From the NCBI RefSeq assembly GCF_002355395.1, contig NZ_AP017315.1:310001-374000 (forward strand): a stretch of DNA of 64,000 nucleotides, written 5' to 3'. Made by a program: the position numbers and the translations under genes. This document shows, one piece after another, positions 36,320-44,126 of this stretch; positions within the stretch are counted from its first letter, which is position 1, and each line of letters starts with the position of its first letter. The DNA comes from Microcella alkaliphila. Lineage in GTDB: Bacteria > Actinomycetota > Actinomycetes > Actinomycetales > Microbacteriaceae. The notes below the pieces were generated by a model. It was not told where the DNA came from, did not search any database, and saw nothing but the letters and a program-made list of their open reading frames with translations.

Positions 36320-39141
36320 GCAACGCCCTCGATGACGCGACAGAGCACGCTGACAAGCGGAACATAGTTCTGACCAGTCGCTCGTGTCATCGCGATCTCG
36401 CAGGTGCGATTGGTCGATGCGTAGGCGGTCGCGTCGAGAGCCCGCACCTCTGCTGCCTCTGCTGCCGTCGCGCTCGCCGTGAGCTCCGGATGCAGGAGTC
36501 CGCGGTCACCGGCGAAACCGCAGCACCCCCAGGCGTCCGGAACGATCACCTCGTGGGCGATGTGGTGGGCGAGCGCGGTGAGCGAGTCGGTGGTGCCGCC
36601 GGAGACGCTTGAGCACGTGGGGTGCAGGACGAGGCGATCGAGGCGATGATCGTCCGGGATCGGCGGCAGGAGCGGCAGTAGGTGGGTGGCGACGAACTCA
36701 GGGGAGTCGATGACCGTCACGGCGCTACCGCTGAGTGTCGCGCGCAGCCCCTCAGCACACGAACTGGCGTCGGTCACGACGGGCAGACGGCCATTGTCGG
36801 TTGCGGCGAGCAGGGCAGACCGGGTGCGCGCACGCATGCGCTCACGACCGCGACGCAGACCTTTCGAACTCCACGGTGTTCCGCAGCACAGGTCGGCGAT
36901 ACCGTCCGGTATTCGCAGCGTGCGGTCCGCGATCGCCGCGAGGCGCTCCACTGCATTCGCGGAACTCAGCACGGCGTCGTCGACATCGCCGAACATGCGT
37001 CCCACGCACGCGGGAAACAGGACACCGTCGGGATTGTCCACGGCGCGCGGCCGTCGCGCCCGACCCCCGGGCGGGAGGTCCGACGTCCAGGAGGGTACGA
37101 GCTCGTGGGGCAATAGCCTTCGGGCGGTGCGCGTCATCGTGGTGGGGATACCGGGCGGCAGCGCCTGGGCGGTGCTTAGCGCCAGCGATACGCCTGCCGA
37201 GCTCGCTCGAAACGACCGTGCTGCGGCATCACCGAGCGCCTGGGCGAGAGCGGGAGCCCGCTCTGCGCGCAACCGGCGCACGAGGTCGCCGGTATTGATG
37301 CCCACCGGGCACGCTGTTGCGCACATCCCGTCCACCGCGCAGGTCTGTTCCGAGTCGTAGCGTTCCGCCTCGCGCAGCTCGGCGGCGAGAGCGACGTCGC
37401 CCGCCTCGTCCGCGCGGGCGATCTCGCGCCGAAGCACGATGCGCCCGCGGGGGGTGAGCGTGAGGTCTCGGCTCGGACACAACGGCTCGCAGTAGCCACA
37501 TTCAACGCATCGATCGACCTCCGCTTCGATCTGCGGCGCGGGGACGATGTCGCTGAGATGGCCGTGCGGATCGTCTGTGAGCACGACGCCAGGGTTCAGG
37601 ATGCCGTGCGGATCGCAGAGGTCCTTGATGCGTCTCATGACGCCCGTGAGATAGGCGCCGTACTGACGCTCCACGAAGGGGGCCATGACACGTCCAGTGC
37701 CGTGTTCTGCCTTGAGTGTGCCTCCCGCGTCGAGAACAAGCTCGACCAGCTCATTCGTGAAGGCGGCGAATCGCTCTCGTCCGCTGCTCGATGTGAAGTC
37801 TTCGACGATCAGGAAGTGCAGGTTCCCGTCTTTCGCGTGCCCGAAGATCACCGCGTCGCGGTACCCGTGAGCGTTCAGCAGTGTCGTGAGGCGTTCGCAG
37901 GTTGTTCCGAGCACGGCAACGGGCACGGCGATGTCTTCGAGCAACGCCGTGGTTCCGGGAGGGCGCACGCCGGCGACCGCCGCGTAGAGACCCTTGCGCG
38001 CTCGCCACAGCGTCGCACGCTCCGCCGGATCGATCGTCGGCTCGAACGCTGGGCCCCGTGCGCGGGCCAGGGCGTCTCGTAGTCGGTCCGCGCGCTGCTG
38101 CAGCTCGGCGGGGTCAGAGCCGCGCACCTCGACGAGCAGGGCGACAGATGTGCCATCCGCCACCTCGGTGAGGGCGGCCGGCGCCCCCTCCAGCGCGGCG
38201 GCAATGCGAATACTGGCGGCGTCGAGCAGTTCGACGGTGTCCGCACCTCCGGCCGCCAGCACGGGAATGAGCTCGGCGGCCGCGCTGAGGTGCGGTGCGA
38301 TCAGCAGGGCCGTGGCCGCGTGCGCGTGCGCGGGCACCGTGTGCAACTCGGCTTCCGCGATGAATCCCAGCGTTCCCTCGCTGCCGATCAGGAGGTGCTC
38401 GAGGATGCGCACGGGAGTGTCGTGGTCGAGCAACGCGACGATGGCGTAACCCATGGTGTTCTTGATGGAGAACAGTCGACGGATGTCGCGGACCGCGATG
38501 GGGTGTGCCCGCACCTCATCGCGGAGGGCGAGGAGACCGGCGTGGAGCGCCGGTTCTTCGCGGGCGAGTCTGTCGTCAGCGTCCGGATCGCCGGTGCGCA
38601 CGATCGTTCCCGACGCGAGCACCACGGTGCAGGAACTGATGGTGGAGTAGGCGTTCGCGTGGGTTCCGCAGGTCATCCCGCTTGAGTTGTTCGCGAGCAC
38701 GCCGCCGATCGTGCAGGCGATGTCGCTGGCGGGGTCGGGACCCAGCATTCGGCCGCGGGGCGCGAGACGAGTGTTTACGGCGCGAAGGGTCATGCCCGGT
38801 CCGACGCGCACGCCGGCGCCGCCGTCGAGTATCGCGAGTTGGCGGAATCCTTTCCGCACGTCAAGCAGGATGCCGTTTCCTCCCGCCTGTCCGCTGAGAC
38901 TCGTGCCTCCCGAGCGGAACGTAATGGGGATGGCGTGCTCGCGGGCGATCGTGAAGGCCGCGGCAACATCATGCGCGTCGGCAGGAGTTGCAAGAACACG
39001 GGGCACGATCGTGACGTGAGAGGCGTCGTGTGCGGCCACGCGCAGATCTGCTGCTCGCTCGGTCACCGTCCCCGTCATCGCGTCCGCGAGGGCTCGACCG
39101 AGGCTCGTGAGTGCGCGCGAGGGGCGGTGGGGCTTCGCCAT
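36313..39141 (-). CDS. fused FAD / Fe-S 2-hydroxyacid dehydrogenase (D-lactate dehydrogenase-like)
   Basis: A 942-residue flavoprotein resembling the fused GlcD-GlcF/Dld-II type. PCMH FAD-binding domain with FRSGGTSLSGQAGG (about 75-88) and ANNSSGMTCGTHAN; FAD-oxidase C-terminal domain; ferredoxin motifs CVECGYCEPLCP (about 547) and CAVDGMCATACPVG (about 605); CCG-type domain with WGCCGFAGDRG (about 870). Electrons probably go to the quinone pool. ATG 39141 is preferred because GGAAGG precedes it; ATG 39156 is possible. It should oxidise D-lactate, glycolate or a similar acid, the second product of a diketo-acid hydrolase. Overlaps the convergent SDR by 7 bp. Confidence 0.9.
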   Translation of the reverse strand: MAKPHRPSRALTSLGRALADAMTGTVTERAADLRVAAHDASHVTIVPRVLATPADAHDVAAAFTIAREHAIPITFRSGGTSLSGQAGGNGILLDVRKGFRQLAILDGGAGVRVGPGMTLRAVNTRLAPRGRMLGPDPASDIACTIGGVLANNSSGMTCGTHANAYSTISSCTVVLASGTIVRTGDPDADDRLAREEPALHAGLLALRDEVRAHPIAVRDIRRLFSIKNTMGYAIVALLDHDTPVRILEHLLIGSEGTLGFIAEAELHTVPAHAHAATALLIAPHLSAAAELIPVLAAGGADTVELLDAASIRIAAALEGAPAALTEVADGTSVALLVEVRGSDPAELQQRADRLRDALARARGPAFEPTIDPAERATLWRARKGLYAAVAGVRPPGTTALLEDIAVPVAVLGTTCERLTTLLNAHGYRDAVIFGHAKDGNLHFLIVEDFTSSSGRERFAAFTNELVELVLDAGGTLKAEHGTGRVMAPFVERQYGAYLTGVMRRIKDLCDPHGILNPGVVLTDDPHGHLSDIVPAPQIEAEVDRCVECGYCEPLCPSRDLTLTPRGRIVLRREIARADEAGDVALAAELREAERYDSEQTCAVDGMCATACPVGINTGDLVRRLRAERAPALAQALGDAAARSFRASSAGVSLALSTAQALPPGIPTTMTRTARRLLPHELVPSWTSDLPPGGRARRPRAVDNPDGVLFPACVGRMFGDVDDAVLSSANAVERLAAIADRTLRIPDGIADLCCGTPWSSKGLRRGRERMRARTRSALLAATDNGRLPVVTDASSCAEGLRATLSGSAVTVIDSPEFVATHLLPLLPPIPDDHRLDRLVLHPTCSSVSGGTTDSLTALAHHIAHEVIVPDAWGCCGFAGDRGLLHPELTASATAAEAAEVRALDATAYASTNRTCEIAMTRATGQNYVPLVSVLCRVIEGVAQ

Positions 39142-39177
39142 CGAGTGCCTTCCCATGGTGCGTCAGAGGTGCATCCA

Positions 39178-39191
39178 ATCATATGATGTAA
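39178..39191 (+). promoter_or_regulatory. TATGATGTAA box, copy D, with ATCATATGAT palindrome
   Basis: TATGATGTAA at 39182-39191 overlaps the perfect palindrome ATCATATGAT at 39178-39187. It is in the 87-bp gap between the divergent hydroxyacid dehydrogenase and FAH-family genes. The same palindrome occurs in copy E. Confidence 0.68.
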
Positions 39192-39228
39192 AGGCTGCGC
39201 CGGAGGATGGCGCCAACGAGGAGGACCC

Positions 39229-40086
39229 ATGAAGCTCATGCGACTGGGCGCGGTGGGGCGCGAGCGCCCCGTCGTTCGCATTGACGAGCGGCACGTCGTC
39301 GACGTGTCTGATGTCGTCGACGACTTCGACGAGCGGTTCTTCGCTAACGATGGAATCACGCGGCTGCGCTCGCTCGTAGAGACGCGAACGGCCCGTGGAG
39401 CCGTCTCCGCATTCGCGGGGGAACGCGTGGGTGCGCCCATCGCTCGCCCGCATCAGATTCTGTGTATCGGGTTGAACTACCGCGACCACGCCGCGGAATC
39501 CGGCATGGCCGTACCGGACGAACCCGTCTTGTTCACGAAGAGCCCCAACACGCTCGTCGGCCCACACGACGACGTCGTGATGCCCCGCGGTGCGACGAAG
39601 CTCGACTGGGAGGTGGAACTCGGGGTCGTGATTGGTCGACGGGCGCGGTACCTCGACTCGCTCCAGGAGGCCGATGACGCCATCGCCGGCTACCTCGTCG
39701 TGAACGACGTCAGCGAGCGCTCCTTTCAGCTCGAGCGTGGCGGCCAGTGGGCGAAGGGGAAGTCGGCTGAGACGTTCAATCCGGCCGGCCCCTGGCTGGT
39801 GACACCGGACGAGGTCGATGTGAGCGCTCTGGATATGCGGCTTGATGTCAACGGTGTTCGCCGGCAGACCGGCTCAACGTCGACGATGGTGTTCTCACCC
39901 GCCGTCATCGTGCACTACCTCAGCCAGTTCATGGTGCTGGAGCCCGGGGACCTGATTAACACGGGCACCCCGCCGGGCGTCGCGCTGGGCATGGCCGACC
40001 CCGCCTACCTCGCCGTCGGCGATGTCATGGAGCTGGAGATCGACGGGCTGGGCGTTCAGCGCCAGACCGTTGTCGGCCCGCGCTAA
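39229..40086 (+). CDS. fumarylacetoacetate hydrolase family protein (2,4-diketo-3-deoxy-aldonate hydrolase candidate)
   Basis: A 285-residue enzyme of the FAH family. Metal ligands in KLDWEVELGVVIG (two Glu, about 125) and NDVSERSFQ (Asp, about 158); GQWAKGKSAETFNPAGPWLV, which I associate with the diketo-deoxy-fuconate hydrolase subgroup; NTGTPPGVALG near the end. A GAGGAGG ribosome site precedes the ATG. In a hydrolytic sugar-acid pathway it would split a 2,4-diketo-3-deoxy acid into pyruvate and a 2-hydroxyacid. Ureidoglycolate lyase or acylpyruvate hydrolase activity is the alternative, but neighbours favour the sugar role. Confidence 0.88.
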   Translation: MKLMRLGAVGRERPVVRIDERHVVDVSDVVDDFDERFFANDGITRLRSLVETRTARGAVSAFAGERVGAPIARPHQILCIGLNYRDHAAESGMAVPDEPVLFTKSPNTLVGPHDDVVMPRGATKLDWEVELGVVIGRRARYLDSLQEADDAIAGYLVVNDVSERSFQLERGGQWAKGKSAETFNPAGPWLVTPDEVDVSALDMRLDVNGVRRQTGSTSTMVFSPAVIVHYLSQFMVLEPGDLINTGTPPGVALGMADPAYLAVGDVMELEIDGLGVQRQTVVGPR

Positions 40087-40097
40087 CGCGCAGGTCG

Positions 40098-41108
40098 TTA
40101 GTTCTGCTGCGAGAACGCCGCGTCGAACGAGGCGCTCGGCGTCTCCCACAGCAGACTGCGGACGAAGCCAAGAGCTTCGCGCGCGCCGTGCAGCCGGTCC
40201 ATTCCAGCGTCTTCCCACTCGATCGAGATCGGGCCGGTGTAGCCGATGGACCGCAACGCGCGAAACGCGTCCTCCCAGGGCACGTCGCCTCGCCCGGTCG
40301 AGACGAAATCCCAGCCGCGGCGCGGATCTCCCCAGGTCAGATGGGATCCCAGCACGCCAGCGCGGCCGTCGCGCGGACGCAGGCGCGTGTCCTTGCAGTC
40401 GACGTGGTAGATCCGGTCAGCGAACTCAACGATGAAGCCGACCGGGTCGATTCCCTGCCACATCATGTGGCTTGGGTCCCAGTTGAACCCGAACGACGCG
40501 CGGTGATCGATCGCGTCGAGAGCCCGCTTGCTCGTCCAATAGTCGTAGGCGATTTCTCCGGGATGCACTTCGTGCGCGAAGCGCACCCCCTCGGAGTCGA
40601 AGACATCGAGGATGGGGTTCCAGCGTTTGGCAAAGTCGACATAGCCCGCCTCGATCCGCTCCTCCGGAACGGGTGGAAACAGCGCCACGTACGGCCAGAC
40701 GCTCGAGCCTGTGAAGCCAACGACCGTGTCCACGCCGAGCCGACGCGCGGCACGTGCCGTCATCATCAGCTCAGCCGCCGCGCGCTGGCGCACGCCCTCG
40801 GGGTCGCCGTCGCCCCACACCCGCCGCGACAGAATCGCGTCGTGCCGGAAGTCGATCGGGTCATCGCAGACCGCTTGCCCGGCCAGGTGGTGGGAAATGG
40901 CGTAGAGGGCGAGCCCGTGTCGATCGAGAATCGCCCGGCGTTCGGCGAGGTAGGCGTCGTCTTCGACGACTCGATAGACGTCGAGGTGCTCTCCAGAGCA
41001 TGCGATCTCGAGACCGTCGTAGCCCCACTCGCTCGCCAGCCGTGCAACCTCCTCGAGGGGAAGGTCGGCCCACTGGCCGGTGAACAGCGTGACAGGGTGC
41101 GTGGTCAT
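40098..41108 (-). CDS. sugar phosphate isomerase/epimerase-like TIM barrel protein
   Basis: A 336-residue xylose-isomerase-like (AP-endonuclease family 2) barrel. Likely metal ligands: Glu in FAHEVHPGEIAYD (about 183), Asp/His in FNWDPSHMMWQG (about 215), HVDCKD (about 245) and the final Glu in SIEWEDAGMD (about 300). ATG 41108 lies behind GGAGGA and overlaps the upstream Gfo/Idh stop (ATGA). Last gene of a four-gene minus-strand operon. Members of this fold isomerise, epimerise or hydrate keto-sugars, and some act with Gfo/Idh enzymes in oxidative glycoside cleavage. Confidence 0.88.
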   Translation of the reverse strand: MTTHPVTLFTGQWADLPLEEVARLASEWGYDGLEIACSGEHLDVYRVVEDDAYLAERRAILDRHGLALYAISHHLAGQAVCDDPIDFRHDAILSRRVWGDGDPEGVRQRAAAELMMTARAARRLGVDTVVGFTGSSVWPYVALFPPVPEERIEAGYVDFAKRWNPILDVFDSEGVRFAHEVHPGEIAYDYWTSKRALDAIDHRASFGFNWDPSHMMWQGIDPVGFIVEFADRIYHVDCKDTRLRPRDGRAGVLGSHLTWGDPRRGWDFVSTGRGDVPWEDAFRALRSIGYTGPISIEWEDAGMDRLHGAREALGFVRSLLWETPSASFDAAFSQQN

Positions 41109-42208
41109 GAGTCCTCCAGGGGCGAATCGGTCACGGCGGGTACGTCGACCCACGACATCGAGCGGGCGGAGTCCAGCACGGCCGCCGTCAGCTGGGCGGC
41201 TCGTAGTCCATCGGCGAAGACGGGAAGACCGTCGACCACGCTGCCGCGCGCGATCGAGGCGTACACATCGGCGACAAAGGCGGTGAACGCGTCTTGGTAC
41301 CCCAGCGCGTGACCGGCCGGCAGGCGGCTCAAGCGAGCGGCGTCTCCGGTCAGCTCGTCGGGATTCCGAAGGTGGTGCATGCTGCCGGTGCGCCGGCCGA
41401 TCCACAGCTCTTCCGGTCGCTCCTGATCGAAGCGAAGGGACTCGAGCGCCCCGTGTATCTCCAGGCTCAGTGCGTTCTTGCGTCCGGCAGCGACCTGCGA
41501 CACGAGAAGATTCACTGTCGCACCGCTTCGCAGTTGAGCCAACATGCCGACGAGGTCTTCCGTGTGAACAGCACGATCGCGGCGCATGGGATGCACGGTG
41601 CGGGTCAGCGTCACCAGTCGCGATATCCGATCACCCGTGACGAATTCGAGCAGGTCGCACACGTGCGGTCCGATGTCGGCGAAAGCGCGAGAAGCCCCGC
41701 CTGCGGCATCGTCGACGCGCCAGTTGTCGTCGTCAGGATTCAGGAGCCAGTCCTGCAGGTACGCGCCCTGCACTGAGTAGACGATGCCGACGTCACCGCT
41801 CATGATGCGCGCGCGGGCGTGGCGCACCATCGGGTGAAAGCGGTACACGAACGGTACGGCCGCGACGCGACCGCGGCTTTTCGCCTCCGCGACCACGGCC
41901 TGCGCGTCGCGGACGTTCGTGGCCAAAGGCTTTTCGCGCACCACGTGCTTGTCTGCGGCGAGGGCCGCGAGGGCGTACGGCGCGTGGGAGGCGTTCGGCG
42001 TGAGCACGTGCACGACATCGACGCGATCATCGTCGAGCAGAGCGGCGACGTCATCGTAGGCGCGGTCGATACCGAGGCGGTCGGCCGCCTGGCGGGCCCG
42101 GGCGGCAGACGACGAGGCGATACCCACGATGTCGATCGCGTTCGCCCGGAGGGCGTGAGCGTGCACATCGGCCATGAAGCCGCCGCCGATGAGGGCTGCG
42201 CGGGTCAC
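41105..42208 (-). CDS. Gfo/Idh/MocA family oxidoreductase
   Basis: A 367-residue oxidoreductase: Rossmann start AALIGGGFMADVHAHAL, TPNASHAPYALAALAADKHVVREKPLATN with the EKP lysine (about 92), GASRAFADIGPHVCDLLEF. GTG 42208 is chosen since it makes a GTGA overlap with the preceding stop, the pattern of the rest of this operon; GTG 42223 would overlap by 19 bases. Acts with the two TIM barrels in the same transcript; substrate unknown. Confidence 0.88.
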   Translation of the reverse strand: MTRAALIGGGFMADVHAHALRANAIDIVGIASSSAARARQAADRLGIDRAYDDVAALLDDDRVDVVHVLTPNASHAPYALAALAADKHVVREKPLATNVRDAQAVVAEAKSRGRVAAVPFVYRFHPMVRHARARIMSGDVGIVYSVQGAYLQDWLLNPDDDNWRVDDAAGGASRAFADIGPHVCDLLEFVTGDRISRLVTLTRTVHPMRRDRAVHTEDLVGMLAQLRSGATVNLLVSQVAAGRKNALSLEIHGALESLRFDQERPEELWIGRRTGSMHHLRNPDELTGDAARLSRLPAGHALGYQDAFTAFVADVYASIARGSVVDGLPVFADGLRAAQLTAAVLDSARSMSWVDVPAVTDSPLEDS

Positions 42209-43314
42209 AGTGTTCGCGCCCACGGGTCGAATCCTTCGGCAAGCAGGGGCGGTGCCTCGGCCGTCGTTGTCAGCGTCACTGGCTCGCGCCTGTCGGCTGA
42301 CTCGGCTGTGCTGTGCATGATGTCGAGCACGTGTAGAGCGAGCTGCCCGCTCGCGCGTTCCGTTGTGTTCGCCCGGATCGACCTCGCTAGGTCGATCACT
42401 CCCAGCCCTCGGGTCATCTCGGATGCGACGGCGGGGTAGCGCTCGGGTTCATCATCGGCGTGCATCCCGGGTCTCCAGACGTCGATCTCACCGTCGAAGA
42501 GGTTGGGATCGGGCAGGCACAGTGTTCCGTCTGTCCCGGTGATCTCGACGACGCCGACCCGAGGGCGGGCTGATTCGAAACTGAAGGTCGATTGCGCGAT
42601 CGGACCGTCGCGAAACTCGTAAAGGGCCGATAGCCCCGTGGCGACCTCGACCGGGAATGCCGTTCCCGCCTTCGGGCCTAATCCGATGACGCGTTCGTGC
42701 CGTGCTCGCGTTCCCCGCGCATCCACTCGAGAAACGGGGCCGAGCAGGTGCACCAGTGCCGACAGATAGTAGGGGCCCATGTCGAAGAGTGGGCCGCCGC
42801 CGCGCGCGTACAAGAACTCGGGGCTGGGGTGCCAACTCTCGGGTCCTGACACTTGGAACATGGTCAGTGCGCTGACGATGTCGCCGATCACCCCCTGCTC
42901 GATGAGACGTCGCGCGGTCTGCACTCCGCCGCCCAGCACGGTGTCGGGCGCACAGGCCACGCGCAATCCGCGGCGAGCGGCATGGGCAACCAGGGCAGTT
43001 CCCTCGTCCAGGTCGAGCGCGAGTGGCTTTTCCGACCAGACGTGCTTGCCGGCGTCGAGGCAGGCGTGGGCGACGGTCGCGTGGGCCGCGGGAATGGTGA
43101 GGTTTAGCATGACCTCAATGTCGTCCCGAGCGAGAAGCTCGTCGACCGTGCCGTAAGCGGGCACCTGGTACGCGCGCGCTCGTTCCGCGGCGCGGCCGAC
43201 GTCCAGGTCGGCGATCATGCGCACGTCGACGTCCGCCGCGGCCGTGAGATTGTCGAGGTACTGGGTGCTGATCACCCCAGCGCCGATGACGCCCACCCCG
43301 ACGACGCCGTTCAC
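42205..43314 (-). CDS. Gfo/Idh/MocA family oxidoreductase
   Basis: A 369-residue oxidoreductase, clearly divergent from its neighbour: Rossmann VGVGVIGAGVISTQYLDNL, TIPAAHATVAHACLDAGKHVWSEKPLALD (EKP about 98), GGGPLFDMGPYYLSALVHLLGP where Tyr replaces the common His two places on. GTG 43314 overlaps the TIM-barrel stop by four bases. Two unlike Gfo/Idh enzymes in one operon suggest successive oxidation and reduction of the same sugar. Confidence 0.88.
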   Translation of the reverse strand: MNGVVGVGVIGAGVISTQYLDNLTAAADVDVRMIADLDVGRAAERARAYQVPAYGTVDELLARDDIEVMLNLTIPAAHATVAHACLDAGKHVWSEKPLALDLDEGTALVAHAARRGLRVACAPDTVLGGGVQTARRLIEQGVIGDIVSALTMFQVSGPESWHPSPEFLYARGGGPLFDMGPYYLSALVHLLGPVSRVDARGTRARHERVIGLGPKAGTAFPVEVATGLSALYEFRDGPIAQSTFSFESARPRVGVVEITGTDGTLCLPDPNLFDGEIDVWRPGMHADDEPERYPAVASEMTRGLGVIDLARSIRANTTERASGQLALHVLDIMHSTAESADRREPVTLTTTAEAPPLLAEGFDPWARTL

Positions 43315-44054
43315 GACTGATTCTCCAACGCTCGCAAGTAACGCAACGACTCGGCGATGGCGTCCATACCGCTCGCGGGCAGCAGGTCGAACTCCACGAT
43401 CGCTCGGGCGTGGGGAGCAGCCGCAAGGGTGGCCGCGATGGGGACGCTCCCGGCGCCGGCCGCGACCTGCGCCGACACGTCGGCGTGAGGGTCGCCATCC
43501 TTCGCGTGCACGGCGACGAGGCGATCCCCCAGCGATCGGGCGATGTGTACGGGGTCGGCCCCGGCTACCGCACACCAGTACGCATCGAGCTCGAACTGCA
43601 CGCGCTCGTCGGTCAGCTCGGCCAAGAGCAGCAGCGCCGGGACTCCTTCGACCAGCTGGCGAAGTTCGTGGTCGTGATTGTGATACCCCACCGTCATGCC
43701 CTGGTCGGCCGCCTGCGCCGCAGCATCGTTCAGGCTCCGCGCGATCGCCGCGATACCGTCACGATCCGCAAACGCGCTCGCTGGCTGCCACGGTTCGATC
43801 ACCGTCTGACACCCGAGCGCTGTGGCGGTCTCCAGCACCACGGCTGTCTGCGCGATCACCGCGCCGTGGGCTGTCGGCACGGTGAGCCCCTGTTCGCGGA
43901 CCGCGTGCGCCACAGCGGGCTCGAGAGCGTCAAGTCCGTACGGCTCGACAGCGGTGAAGCCCATGGTGGCGAGCGCCTCCATGGTGCCGGCGGGGTCCGT
44001 CGTCAGCTGCTCCCGCACGGTGTAGAGCTGGACGGACAGGGGTGGTCGCATCAT
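43311..44054 (-). CDS. sugar phosphate isomerase/epimerase-like TIM barrel protein
   Basis: A 247-residue xylose-isomerase-like barrel: SVQLYTVREQL start, ALATMGFTAVEPYG, GYHNHDHELRQL (metal His/Glu, about 127), FELDAYWCAVAGADP (Asp about 158), AVHAKDGDPH (about 184), IVEFDLL (Glu about 222). ATG 44054 follows GGAGGA; a second ATG is next to it. First gene of the operon behind box E. The family includes inosose-dehydratase-like and keto-glycoside hydratase/lyase enzymes; I cannot fix the reaction. Confidence 0.87.
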   Translation of the reverse strand: MMRPPLSVQLYTVREQLTTDPAGTMEALATMGFTAVEPYGLDALEPAVAHAVREQGLTVPTAHGAVIAQTAVVLETATALGCQTVIEPWQPASAFADRDGIAAIARSLNDAAAQAADQGMTVGYHNHDHELRQLVEGVPALLLLAELTDERVQFELDAYWCAVAGADPVHIARSLGDRLVAVHAKDGDPHADVSAQVAAGAGSVPIAATLAAAPHARAIVEFDLLPASGMDAIAESLRYLRALENQS

Positions 44055-44095
44055 CGAGTCCTCCGCGGTCATGCGGGTGGCCACCCCGCCCCGCA

Positions 44096-44107
44096 ATCAT
44101 ATGATGT
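44096..44107. promoter_or_regulatory. TATGATGT box, copy E, with ATCATATGAT palindrome
   Basis: ATCATATGATGT stands 41 bp before the first TIM-barrel gene of the minus-strand operon and after the stop of the exporter gene. The ten-base palindrome is identical to that of copy D; only the last AA of the box differs (TT). Confidence 0.63.
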
Positions 44108-44126
44108 TTGAGCGATCCGTGTCGCC

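Noticed and set aside
16380..44107. The island as a mobile element or genomic island with ends
   Set aside because: No integrase, transposase, tRNA or flanking direct repeats are visible, and base composition is like the surroundings apart from small AT-rich promoters.
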